From the NCBI RefSeq assembly GCF_019236475.1, contig NZ_JAFAIX010000004.1:372001-436000 (forward strand): a DNA stretch of 64,000 bases, in the 5' to 3' direction. This DNA comes from Chitinophaga sp. (lineage in GTDB: Bacteria; Bacteroidota; Bacteroidia; Chitinophagales; Chitinophagaceae). The position numbers and the translations under genes were made by a program. Below, piece by piece: positions 49,713 through 57,471 of this stretch; the first letter of the stretch is position 1, and every line of letters starts with the position of its first letter. The notes beneath the pieces are model-generated. The model was given only the letters and a program-made list of their open reading frames with translations. It was not told the origin of the DNA and ran no database searches.

Positions 49713-50151
49713 CCTTATGATGTTGCCAATCATCGAAAGTCATTTCAAATTTTATTTCTCCCTTACCATGTGTGCCTATTTCCTTCCATCCAGCTTTACG
49801 ATAAAAGCTTTCTGCACGTGTATGCGGCGACGTACCTAACCATACCGAGTCTCGTGTCTGCATAAAATACCAGGAAAGCATCACATCATGCAATTTTCTA
49901 CCAATGCCTTGCTTGTCGAAGTCGGGATGTACAAACAAAGCCCATATGTTTTTGGCTTGCAGATCTACAATAGAAAATCCTGTAATCTGCTCATTGATCT
50001 CACAAACCCAGCCTTTCCCTCTCTGCGTGATATACACCTCGCAATCCTTGTCTGTTACTAGCGCAGGATCTGATAGGGTGTTCTCTTTCACGGCATTTCG
50101 TACGAATTGAATTTGCGGAATATCTTCCGGCAATGCAGCTCTGATAATCAT
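49696..50151 (-). CDS. GNAT family N-acetyltransferase
   Basis: This 151-residue single-domain GNAT enzyme transfers an acetyl group from acetyl-CoA to an unknown amine. The acetyl-CoA binding motif A is present as LFVHPDFDKQGIGRKLHDVML (Q-x-x-G-x-G type), preceded by the strand GFSIVDLQAKNIWAL and followed by FYRKAGWKEIGTH, a common GNAT C-terminal motif. The N-terminus MIIRAALPEDIPQI is also typical. It is a single gene, convergent with the SMI1/KNR4 gene. Confidence 0.9.
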   Translation of the reverse strand: MIIRAALPEDIPQIQFVRNAVKENTLSDPALVTDKDCEVYITQRGKGWVCEINEQITGFSIVDLQAKNIWALFVHPDFDKQGIGRKLHDVMLSWYFMQTRDSVWLGTSPHTRAESFYRKAGWKEIGTHGKGEIKFEMTFDDWQHHKETKYR

Positions 50152-50309
50152 GGAATTTAATTTTTGGGGTCGAATAAGTAGTTAGTGTTATAAATATAAT
50201 GAAATAAAAAGACCCGGTAAGCGATCACCAGGACTACTGTTTTATTTGCTGCAAGCATAATACCGCAGCAGAAAAGTATTAAATCCTTTGACTACTTTAT
50301 GGTAGGAAT

Positions 50310-51041
50310 TTACTTAGAATCTGGCTGCATTTTTTCGAGGTTGGCATAATCTATCACCCAAACTACCTTATGGTGCTGTATCATCACCAATTTATCGCTA
50401 TAACTCCATAGTTCTATGCCACCACTTTCATATTGCACATTGTCTGGTTTTCCAAACATCTCTGTTACTTGGGAAGCAGGATCGCCAGCAGCAACGCCAG
50501 TGGTATTGTCAGGATCGAGATAGTATTTTTCATTATCATGCACCACGCGTATTCTAGTACTTCTAGGATGATATGATTGCTTAGGACCAAAGATGGCTCC
50601 CAACAGGATAGTAATGGCAAACGCAGCAACTATCGCCCATCTGATCACAAGATTTCGCTTTCTCTCCTGCGGCGTAAATACCGCTTCTTCCACAGGAGCC
50701 GCATTGGACGCATATTGTGTGTAGTATGGAGGAGCCTGATGATAGGTATTCTGGGATTGCGTATGGCTATAGGTATTCTGGGATTGGGAATTGGTATAAG
50801 TATTATGCGATTGCGGAGGAGCGTAAAGATTCATCCTCAAAACATCATCATAATAAGATTTCTTGTAAGTATTATTCAACTGCTCATAGGCATGCTGCAC
50901 CTGCTTAAATTTCTCCTCTGCTACGGGATTGCCAGGATTTAGGTCAGGGTGATATCTCTTAGAAAGCAAACGATGAGCTTTTTTGACTTCCTCACCAGTT
51001 GCAAAATTAGAGAGCTCCAAGATGCTATAATAGTTAATCAT
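50310..51041 (-). CDS. J-domain (DnaJ-like) membrane protein
   Basis: This 243-residue protein has an N-terminal J domain (1-70, YYSILELSNFATGEEVKKA) with the HPD tripeptide at 31-33, which would stimulate an Hsp70 partner. A low-complexity linker rich in Gln, Ser, Asn, Thr and Tyr follows (about 75-115), then one transmembrane helix (about 130-150, IRWAIVAAFAITILLGAIF) and a C-terminal domain (about 160-243, YYLDPDNTTGVAAGDPASQV). It lacks the Gly/Phe and zinc-finger parts of DnaJ, so it is a class III J-protein tied to the membrane. The C-terminal domain is unfamiliar. The 85-base gap upstream separates it from rtcB on the same strand. Confidence 0.88.
   Translation of the reverse strand: MINYYSILELSNFATGEEVKKAHRLLSKRYHPDLNPGNPVAEEKFKQVQHAYEQLNNTYKKSYYDDVLRMNLYAPPQSHNTYTNSQSQNTYSHTQSQNTYHQAPPYYTQYASNAAPVEEAVFTPQERKRNLVIRWAIVAAFAITILLGAIFGPKQSYHPRSTRIRVVHDNEKYYLDPDNTTGVAAGDPASQVTEMFGKPDNVQYESGGIELWSYSDKLVMIQHHKVVWVIDYANLEKMQPDSK
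50742..50786. repeat. 27-base direct repeat inside the J-protein linker
   Basis: ATAGGTATTCTGGGATTG occurs at 50742-50759 and again at 50769-50786, with a decayed third unit just after. It encodes the repeated QSQNTY segments of the low-complexity linker. It probably changes copy number by slippage. Confidence 0.7.
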
Positions 51042-51097
51042 TCAGTAGACTTACAAATCCAATTCAAGTTAGCAAATATTTTCTATATATGATGAAA

Positions 51098-51122
51098 AGG
51101 GCTGCGTGGTAAACGCAGCCCT
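51098..51122 (-). terminator. Terminator after the rtcB-like gene
   Basis: AGGGCTGCGT (51098-51107) pairs perfectly with ACGCAGCCCT (51113-51122) around a 5-base loop. On the minus strand it is followed by TTTTCATC. It lies 4 bases after the stop of the rtcB-like gene and separates it from the J-protein gene. Confidence 0.75.
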
Positions 51123-51126
51123 GGAT

Positions 51127-52257
51127 TTAAATTTCGGAATACTTGATGGTAACAATAGGCCTGGTAGCCGTTACTTTCCGCAAATATGGCTGATAACGCA
51201 AGGTGTCTTCACTGCTTTTGTAAGCAAAATCCATCTCCTGGATATACCCCTGCGGAAATTCTCCTGTTCGGTTCAGCAACTCACTAAACCGATCTTTATA
51301 CGCCTGGCGCTCTTTGGCTTTCAACACTGTTTTCCAGTGCTTCATGGCATCGAACCGCGACAGTCGCCTGCCCGCACCATGCGCACAGGAATAAAGCGCG
51401 TCTGCTGCCTTCGCCTGATCGGCCACTGTTACCAGCAAACTCCCTCTAGACATAGACAGGGGAATAACTACTGTCTTCCCGTACGCCAATGCAGTACTAC
51501 CTTTTCTATGTACGGTTGTCTGGCCTTCAAATGCCAAATGATTATGCACGGAGTCTTCCAGCAGATAGGGAGTTCCATGCAGTACGCCCTCCTGGGCATA
51601 ACTGGAGAACTGCTGCCGCAAATAATTCCTGCCTATGGCCGCTTTCTCACAACGGATATAATTGGCCTGCTGTAAAAAGCTCAGCGTTTTAAGGCAGAAA
51701 TTCTTCCTACGCTGATAGCCATACGAAATGGTCTCTCCGTAATACCTATAGAAATCCGCCGACGCAAAGTCGCGGTGCAGAAAGCTAACATCCGCACCAT
51801 ACTCCCGGGAAAACTCCCGTGTCATATGCAGACATTCCTGGTATAAAGCAATCCCTCTGTCGCGTGTACCGGTATGACAGATAATATAAACGGCTGTCTC
51901 ATCTTCTTCTAACGATAAAAAATGATTCCCGCCACCAAGACCATCATCCGTCATTTGGGTATGAGCCAGGTACAATGCCCTGTAGTGGGCCGACTTATCA
52001 AATGGCTTCAGCCAGTATTCCTTGTTGATTTTCAGATACATGACGCCACAACCTATATCCTTCCCCGTTATTAATGGGTAGAAATAATCGGCAGTAGTAA
52101 AGGCGGTGCCTACCGGCAAACCTTTCTCTGAACAGTAATGAATATCAGTAAATGCACAAATTTGCTGTACATACGGCAGTTGTGCATACTGATTTAGTTG
52201 CTCCAATGCATTGCTTTCAATGCTGGAAGCATCACAGTAATATGCAATAGTTTGCAT
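51127..52257 (-). CDS. RtcB-like RNA ligase, short form
   Basis: This 376-residue protein has the RtcB active-site motifs in order: KDIGCGV (D67, C70, metal binding), GGGNHF (N111, H112), HTGTRDRG (H128), DSVHNH (H235-240 region), MSRGSLLV and CAHGAGRRLSR, where H293 is the residue expected to carry GMP. RtcB joins RNA 2',3'-cyclic phosphate or 3'-phosphate ends to 5'-hydroxyl ends with GTP and Mn2+, for RNA repair. Main RtcB proteins are about 400-480 residues. This one is close to the length of the RtcB2 group, which is often coupled to peptide release factor H. No such gene is next to it here. I leave the symbol empty because the subgroup is not certain. Confidence 0.88.
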   Translation of the reverse strand: MQTIAYYCDASSIESNALEQLNQYAQLPYVQQICAFTDIHYCSEKGLPVGTAFTTADYFYPLITGKDIGCGVMYLKINKEYWLKPFDKSAHYRALYLAHTQMTDDGLGGGNHFLSLEEDETAVYIICHTGTRDRGIALYQECLHMTREFSREYGADVSFLHRDFASADFYRYYGETISYGYQRRKNFCLKTLSFLQQANYIRCEKAAIGRNYLRQQFSSYAQEGVLHGTPYLLEDSVHNHLAFEGQTTVHRKGSTALAYGKTVVIPLSMSRGSLLVTVADQAKAADALYSCAHGAGRRLSRFDAMKHWKTVLKAKERQAYKDRFSELLNRTGEFPQGYIQEMDFAYKSSEDTLRYQPYLRKVTATRPIVTIKYSEI

Positions 52258-52416
52258 GATCCTTAATTGTAGTAAAAAAGCGATTAATTCTGGGGCTTTG
52301 GGAAGATCATCCGCCCCTTCAGAGATGCAGCAGCCGATTTTATCGGAAGTGCAAAATTAGACGCTTTTTTCTAATCCAACAATTTTTTCCTGTCCACTAA
52401 TGTCTGATACATGTCC

Positions 52417-52447
52417 TTGACTACAAGTATCGGAGCTCCTACCTTTG
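52417..52447 (+). promoter_or_regulatory. Near-consensus promoter, almost leaderless, for the GlxA-type regulator
   Basis: TTG (52417-52419), 20 bases, then TACCTTTG (52440-52447) fit TTG-N19-TAnnTTTG with one extra base in the spacer. The ATG of the regulator is at 52455, only 7 bases after the -7 element, so the transcript probably starts at or within a few bases of the start codon. Confidence 0.65.
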
Positions 52448-52454
52448 CACTGTC

Positions 52455-53366
52455 ATGAAAAGGAAAATCGCTTTCTTACTATTGCCACAAGTGGAACTGC
52501 TGGACCTCGCCGGACCTGTACAAGTGTTCTCTGAAGCCCAGTACCAAGGACTGGACATCGAGATTGTTTTTTGCAGTTTTCAGCAATCCACGATGAGTGC
52601 ACCAGGCTTAACACTCAGCGGAGCAATCCCATACACGGATCTGCAACTGACGCAAAATGATTTCCTTTTTATTCCCGGCATCCGGGCTGAAGTGATGGAA
52701 AGAGATGCGGCCGCGGAAGTAGATCTCTTCCACTGGCTCCGGCAGCAAGCTGCTGCCGGAGTGGCTCTATGTACCGTCTGCAATGCTGCGTTTATCCTGG
52801 GTGAAGCGGGATTGCTGGATGGAAAGGAGTGTACCACTCATTGGCGTTCGGTAGGACTGCTACAACAGCTTTTCCCTACAGCCAAAGTACGCGCTGATGT
52901 GCTGTTTGTAAAAAGCGAAAATATCTATACCAGCGCCGGTATAAGTTCTGGTATAGATCTGGCGCTGTTCATCTTGGAAGGACTGAAAGATGCTTATTTT
53001 ACCCATAAAGTGGCGAGAGGACTAGTACTCTACCATCGTCGGAATCCAGGGCATTCCCAGGAAAGTATCTACCTGAGCTATCGCAATCATATGCGACCGG
53101 AAATCCACCAGGTGCAAGACTACCTAATCGAAAATTTAAGTGGCGATTGCAGCATCGATACTTTGGCGGCTATGGCCGCTATGAGCCCTCGTCACCTGAA
53201 CCGCGTGTTCAGAGAACAAACCGGCATCACTTTACATCAGTATATCAATTCTTTGCGGGTGGAAAAAGCAACATCGCTATTGCATAATCCCGCATATACC
53301 ATGGAGTATATCGCTGCGCAGTGCGGACTAAAATCTGCCCGCCAACTACAGCGCATTCTCCCCTAA
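52455..53366 (+). CDS. GlxA-type transcriptional regulator: DJ-1/PfpI domain plus AraC helix-turn-helix
   Basis: This 303-residue protein joins a DJ-1/PfpI glutaminase-like domain (about 1-175, with DFLFIPGI, LCTVCNAAFILGEAGLLDGKECTTHW in two parts, and YTSAGISSGIDLAL) to a C-terminal AraC-type DNA-binding domain (about 210-303). The first helix-turn-helix is complete (LAAMAAMSPRHLNRVFREQTG). The second ends abruptly at CGLKSARQLQRILP, about 15 residues short of the usual F-R-R-x-x-G-x-S-P-x-x-Y-R end, so the gene is truncated at the 3' end or has an atypical tail. It starts an operon with a DJ-1 lipoprotein 12 bases downstream. The ligand is unknown. Confidence 0.88.
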   Translation: MKRKIAFLLLPQVELLDLAGPVQVFSEAQYQGLDIEIVFCSFQQSTMSAPGLTLSGAIPYTDLQLTQNDFLFIPGIRAEVMERDAAAEVDLFHWLRQQAAAGVALCTVCNAAFILGEAGLLDGKECTTHWRSVGLLQQLFPTAKVRADVLFVKSENIYTSAGISSGIDLALFILEGLKDAYFTHKVARGLVLYHRRNPGHSQESIYLSYRNHMRPEIHQVQDYLIENLSGDCSIDTLAAMAAMSPRHLNRVFREQTGITLHQYINSLRVEKATSLLHNPAYTMEYIAAQCGLKSARQLQRILP

Positions 53367-53378
53367 ATCACTGTTTTT

Positions 53379-54566
53379 ATGACGATAAATCTGAAAATGA
53401 CTATCAGCCTCCTGCTGGTAGCGGGTACGCTTGTGTCTATATTGCTGCACGGTTGTAAACCCTTAAAGGAATTCTATCACTTCCCTGGTTACAAGGGCGT
53501 GACTATCCTACCAATGAAGCCACCAGCTTATGACCCAGCAAAAAAGACGGTTTTTATTATCGCCGATAATGCGGGTACAGAACTCTTTGATATGATGGCG
53601 CCTTTTTACCTTTTTAACCTCACTGGTAAAGCCAACGTATACCTGCTAGCGAAAGACAGTTCGCCCATCATCATGCGGAAAGGAGTGTTTGTGCTTCCTC
53701 AACTCACATTTGCGCAGGCTTCCCAGATGCAATTACAACCAGCAGTGGTGATAGTGCCTGCACTATCGCCGATGGATATACGCAAACAGGATCCACAATT
53801 GTTGCGCTATATCAGTCATCTCCATACAGATTCTACCTTATTTTTGGCGGTCTGCCAGGGAGCGCTTACTCTCGCGGCTACAGGCCTTTACGACGGGAAA
53901 CCCATGACTACCCACGCTTCGGAACTAAGCAGTATCCGCAAACAATATCCTAAAACGAATTGGGTCAAGAATGTTACCTATACGACTGCTGGTAATCTGT
54001 ACAGCACTAGTGGCGTTTCCAATGCAGTGGATGGTAGCCTAATGGTGATAAATAAATTATTCGGCGAGGGCACCATGCAACAAGTGATGTCGGCTATTCA
54101 TTATCCGCATACAACCGTTCCGCAACACCATGATAGTCGCGTGATCGGCTCGGCCGCCAAATGGAGAATTGCCCGCAAAATCTTCTTTGAAAGCAATAAA
54201 AAGATAGGGCTACTACTGGAAAATAACCTGGATGAATTGACGATTGCAGGTATCCTAGATACCTATTACCGCACCTTTCCGGCAGCCGTGAATTCCTATA
54301 CTATGGACAATCTCCCTATCTGCTCTAAGTTCGGACTTACCATAATACCCACTGGAAATATCGTCAAGGATAAACCAGATGAATTACATATGCCTGGAAA
54401 CATGCCTGATAGCGTGTTGGCGCAAATTAGAAGTAAAAAGATAACCGTGGTAAGCTACAATAACGGCAACGACTATATTATAAACACTTGCCTGCGAAGA
54501 ATTCGCTCCCAGTATGGTACCCGGTTTCAAGGCGTAGTAGAGGAGATGTTGGATTATAATAAATAA
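53379..54566 (+). CDS. DJ-1/PfpI family protein with membrane or lipid anchor
   Basis: This 395-residue protein starts with a hydrophobic segment and a lipobox-like ILLHGC (Cys at about 26). A DJ-1/PfpI domain follows (about 50-230, with TVFIIADNAGTELFDMMAPF, CQGALTLAATGLYDGKPMTTH and LYSTSGVSNAVDGSLMV). A C-terminal part of about 150 residues has no obvious family. Its DJ-1 part has the same layout as that of the GlxA-type regulator just upstream, including the C-x-G-x-x-x-L-x-x-x-G-L-x-D-G-K-x-x-T-T-H block. The pair may be a sensor and an envelope enzyme or binding protein acting on the same compound. That pairing is inferred from gene order. Confidence 0.8.
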   Translation: MTINLKMTISLLLVAGTLVSILLHGCKPLKEFYHFPGYKGVTILPMKPPAYDPAKKTVFIIADNAGTELFDMMAPFYLFNLTGKANVYLLAKDSSPIIMRKGVFVLPQLTFAQASQMQLQPAVVIVPALSPMDIRKQDPQLLRYISHLHTDSTLFLAVCQGALTLAATGLYDGKPMTTHASELSSIRKQYPKTNWVKNVTYTTAGNLYSTSGVSNAVDGSLMVINKLFGEGTMQQVMSAIHYPHTTVPQHHDSRVIGSAAKWRIARKIFFESNKKIGLLLENNLDELTIAGILDTYYRTFPAAVNSYTMDNLPICSKFGLTIIPTGNIVKDKPDELHMPGNMPDSVLAQIRSKKITVVSYNNGNDYIINTCLRRIRSQYGTRFQGVVEEMLDYNK

Positions 54567-54635
54567 AAAGGTGGTATCAAAAGTGAATCATGGACGCACT
54601 TCGCACGGAACCACTCACTTTTGATACAACCTTTT
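54566..54635. terminator. Bidirectional terminator-like long inverted repeat
   Basis: The arms 54566-54586 and 54615-54635 (AAAGGTGGTATCAAAAGTGA against TCACTTTTGATACAACCTTT) pair over about 20 bp with one mismatch. The 28-base loop carries CGCACTTCGCA. A and T runs at the ends suit termination of both the DJ-1 gene and the convergent gene at 54638. Confidence 0.7.
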
Positions 54636-54637
54636 AT

Positions 54638-55246
54638 CTATTCTGAAATAGTAATCGCAGGTAATTTATAGGCTGCCAATGCATTCAGCAGGTCCATTCT
54701 GTGTTCCTTCAATTGTTTCAGAAACGTGGGTACATCTTTGTGGTAAGCCCTTTCACTGACACCCAGTAAGAGTAGGGCAGGCTTCCCGTTTTTGTCCGTA
54801 ATGGAGGTATACCGATAAATATTCCTTTCTGCAATATTCACCTGTTTGCCATCAGGAGTATTTTCAGTGAGGAGGAAGTCCAGCAACACTTCCCCGTTTT
54901 TCTCAAAAACCTGGTAGTTCACCATGGGGTTAGTCGCCTTTAGTTTATTGAGTTCGGCCATTTTTGCGGCAGCAATATCCTTTGGACTATTATTCCCAGT
55001 GAGTATTTCCAGCGCCACCAGGTGTTTGAATTGTTGCAGGTTTTCTCCCGGAATAAGGTACTCCTGTTTGTAATAATTGTTGGAAGGATGCGAGGTCCAC
55101 GCCAGTTGATAGCTTCCTCTCCCAATTTGGAGGGGCCCTGATACGCCAAGTCTGTCTTTCGGAGCGGATGGAGATTGTTGGGCGAATACATTTCCGGTTA
55201 ACAACATAGCAATCGCTATGGAGGTTAGTCGATGGTTAAATTTCAT
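54638..55246 (-). CDS. Exported protein of unknown function
   Basis: This 202-residue protein has a clear signal peptide (1-22, ending NVFAQ). I do not recognise the family. The mature part is mixed alpha/beta, with a Lys-rich helix (IAAAKMAELNKLKATNP), strands VNYQVFEKNGEVLLDFLLTE and ERNIYRYTSI, and a final helix. It lacks Cys and membrane segments, so it is probably soluble in the periplasm. It is a single gene, convergent with the DJ-1 lipoprotein. Confidence 0.75.
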   Translation of the reverse strand: MKFNHRLTSIAIAMLLTGNVFAQQSPSAPKDRLGVSGPLQIGRGSYQLAWTSHPSNNYYKQEYLIPGENLQQFKHLVALEILTGNNSPKDIAAAKMAELNKLKATNPMVNYQVFEKNGEVLLDFLLTENTPDGKQVNIAERNIYRYTSITDKNGKPALLLLGVSERAYHKDVPTFLKQLKEHRMDLLNALAAYKLPAITISE

Positions 55247-55303
55247 TTTTCAATATTTCTACTTGAGTTACAATGGTTTCGGGTTGCAAATTAGGATATT
55301 TTC

Positions 55304-55343
55304 ATAAAAAAACGGTGATGAGGCTGTATGCCTCATCACCGTT
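55304..55343 (-). terminator. Rho-independent terminator after the gene at 55366-56091
   Basis: AACGGTGATGAGGC (55311-55324) pairs perfectly with GCCTCATCACCGTT (55330-55343) around TGTAT. On the minus strand a run of seven T follows. It is 22 bases downstream of the stop at 55366. Confidence 0.87.
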
Positions 55344-55365
55344 GTAAAATAACGCTATAAATAAT

Positions 55366-56091
55366 TTACTTCACTTCTGTGAGGTTCTGTTGTACTTTGC
55401 CATTTTCATCCAGGGTAACAATTTTCGCTTTGTTATCCTTATCGATGTAGATTTTAATCCTCGGTTTACCTTTGTCATCTCTGATAAATAAACCTACTTC
55501 ATCTTTCGAGGTTTTACCTACAAACATTCTTTCTGTACCCAAATAACCTTTGTTATACAGATCTTCAAATGCTTTGTCGGCCGCTGCTCTGTCTTTCAGT
55601 TTCTCCAGGGAATCCGCTGTTGCCAATAATCGGCTAGTGCCGAAATCATCCGGACGATCCCATAATTTCAGACCATAAGTACGTCTTTTAGGGTCGGTAA
55701 GCTCTTGGCTATATTGGAGCTGCATAATCTGATCATTGCGGAATTGGTCAACAGAGAATACCATGCCAGCGCCTTCTGCCTTAGTGGCATCGTAAATAAG
55801 TCCGCCACATTCGTCGCCAGCACTGTTAAAGAAGATCATACCGGCATTTCTCTTGCGCTTAGGAATCTCTTTGCCTTCCGACAATCCAGAATGCTGGCGC
55901 GCTTCATTGGAAATAACCATTTTAAGGGTGCCATCCTTTTCAACAACATTAATGCGTTCTACATCAATTTCTTCAAAACGCTGCTTGCCAAAATCAGTAC
56001 GAAAGGCCATAAACAGAAATCCTACTAACAGCGTGGTCAGAAATAAAGCGTAAATTTTAAGGAAGCGTACTTCCCGTTGTAACTTTTCCAT
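55366..56091 (-). CDS. Membrane-anchored protein of unknown function, intact copy of a pair
   Basis: This 241-residue protein has an N-terminal transmembrane anchor (about 12-32, YALFLTTLLVGFLFMAF). The extracytoplasmic or cytoplasmic remainder has two halves with similar short strand motifs: ERINVVEKDGTLKMVISN near the anchor, and DDKGKPRIKIYIDKDNKAKI then TLDENGKVQQNL at the end. These look like strand repeats of the form D-x-x-G-x-x-(R/K)-x-x-(I/V). I do not recognise a family. A decayed paralogue lies 84 bases upstream on the same strand. Confidence 0.78.
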   Translation of the reverse strand: MEKLQREVRFLKIYALFLTTLLVGFLFMAFRTDFGKQRFEEIDVERINVVEKDGTLKMVISNEARQHSGLSEGKEIPKRKRNAGMIFFNSAGDECGGLIYDATKAEGAGMVFSVDQFRNDQIMQLQYSQELTDPKRRTYGLKLWDRPDDFGTSRLLATADSLEKLKDRAAADKAFEDLYNKGYLGTERMFVGKTSKDEVGLFIRDDKGKPRIKIYIDKDNKAKIVTLDENGKVQQNLTEVK

Positions 56092-56175
56092 GGAGCTTTT
56101 TATTAAGGGCTTAAAAATTAAAGAAATAAATTAATTTTCATATAGGCGTTCTAGTTATATAGTACTGTGAAACGC

Positions 56176-56515
56176 TTACTTGGTCAAGCTTTGCTGTACC
56201 TGTCCATTTTCATCCAGGGTAACAATCTTCGCTTGGTTGTCTTTGTCTACGCAGATTTTAATTTTTGGTTTGACTTTTACGTGTGGGCAGCATTTTGCCT
56301 TCGACTAACCCCGAATGCTGACGTTCGCCATTGGAAATCACCATTTTAAGGGTGCCATCTTTTTCAACTACATTAATTCTCTCTACCACAATCTCTTCAA
56401 AACGCTGTTTGCCGAAATCACTGCGGAACCCCATAAACAAAAATACCAGTAGCAGTGGGGAAAGTATCAGGGTATAGATTTTCAGGAAGCATACCTCCCG
56501 AGTTAACTTTTCCAT
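56176..56515 (-). pseudogene. Decayed tandem copy of the neighbouring membrane protein, internal deletion
   Basis: From ATG 56515 the reading frame gives 85 residues that match the first 75 or so of the protein at 55366-56091 (MEKLTREVCFLKIYTL, FGKQRFEEIVVERINVVEKD, SGLVEGK), then ends at a TAA. In another frame directly after the junction (PTRKSQTKN side) the sequence continues as VKPKIKICVDKDNQ, AKIVTLDENG and QVQQSLTK, matching the C-terminus of the intact protein, with a stop at 56176. So about 130 residues of the middle are missing and the two ends are out of frame. This is a tandem duplicate that has lost function, although a short membrane peptide could still be made. Confidence 0.85.
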
Positions 56516-56832
56516 GGAGTTATTTATTAAGGGTTTATAATAGATAAAATGAGTCTTGATATAACCATTCCCGTTATTCCCACAGAAAGGGAACCTCCCA
56601 GGATGAACTTCTCCTTAAGCATTAGATTTTGATCAGGACGCAAAATTATAAAATGCATGATTTTCAAATAGCCTTCACCGTTATTTTCACCGAAATTTCG
56701 CCGAAATTTCACCGACGTTTTTATTTTTTAAGGAGACACGCGTCCGGAGAACTACGTGTCTCCACATAGCAATATTTAGTAAACAATTTACAATTGGCGG
56801 CTGTAGTTAATGCGGAAATAAACTCATGAATC
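56516..56832. other. Intergenic region with an inverted GGAGACACG pair
   Basis: No gene is supported. GGAGACACG (56732-56740) and CGTGTCTCC (56755-56763) form a perfect 9-bp inverted repeat with a 14-base loop. Just before it, TTCACCG/TTTCGCCGAAATTTCACCG shows a short tandem pattern (about 56680-56716). The region should contain the divergent promoters of the pseudogene and of the operon starting at 56833, but no consensus match was found. Confidence 0.5.
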
Positions 56833-57471
56833 ATGCTGCCATCAGAAGGCTCAGCCGTAGTGATTGTTGCTCATCCGGATGATGAAACTTTATGGGCTGG
56901 GGGCCTGATCCTTGCCAATCCACAACTGGAATGGTATATCGTATCTCTTTGCAGGAAAGAGGATCCAGACAGAGCCCCTAAATTCTTTAAGGTGCTCCAT
57001 GAATTGGACGCTACCGGCGCCATGGCAAACCTAGACGATGGCCCAAATCAAGATCCACTTCCATCAAATGATTTAAAAAATACGATTCAAGACCTGCTAC
57101 CCGAAGAACACTTCGATCTCATCCTTACCCATCATCCAAAAGGAGAATATACCCGCCATCGCCGCCACGAAGAAACAGCCCAGGCTGTTATCAACTGTTG
57201 GGCCTATGGCAGTATTCAAGCTTCTAATCTATGGACCTTCGCATACGAAGACGGCAATAAAAAATATTTCCCAACGGCCATGGATTCAGCGGATGTCCTA
57301 TTCCCACTACCGGAAGATATCAAGAACAAAAAATATCAACTGATAACGGAAGTCTATGGTTTTGATAAAAATAGCTGGGAGGCGAAGATTACTCCGCCTG
57401 TAGAGGCTTTCTGCACATTCACTGATAAACAAAAAGCGCTCAACTGGCTACAAAAAAATAGCATTTTATGA
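56833..57471 (+). CDS. PIG-L/LmbE family deacetylase
   Basis: This 212-residue protein has the family metal-binding motif AHPDDE (13-18, in VVIVAHPDDETLWAGG) and a later HHPKGEYTRHRRHEE segment that would supply the third metal ligand and the catalytic His. Such zinc enzymes remove N-acetyl groups from GlcNAc-type conjugates. It has no signal peptide, so it acts in the cytoplasm. Its stop overlaps the start of the glycosyltransferase gene by 4 bases (ATGA), so the two are translationally coupled. This is reminiscent of pathways that first attach a GlcNAc and then deacetylate it. Confidence 0.9.
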   Translation: MLPSEGSAVVIVAHPDDETLWAGGLILANPQLEWYIVSLCRKEDPDRAPKFFKVLHELDATGAMANLDDGPNQDPLPSNDLKNTIQDLLPEEHFDLILTHHPKGEYTRHRRHEETAQAVINCWAYGSIQASNLWTFAYEDGNKKYFPTAMDSADVLFPLPEDIKNKKYQLITEVYGFDKNSWEAKITPPVEAFCTFTDKQKALNWLQKNSIL

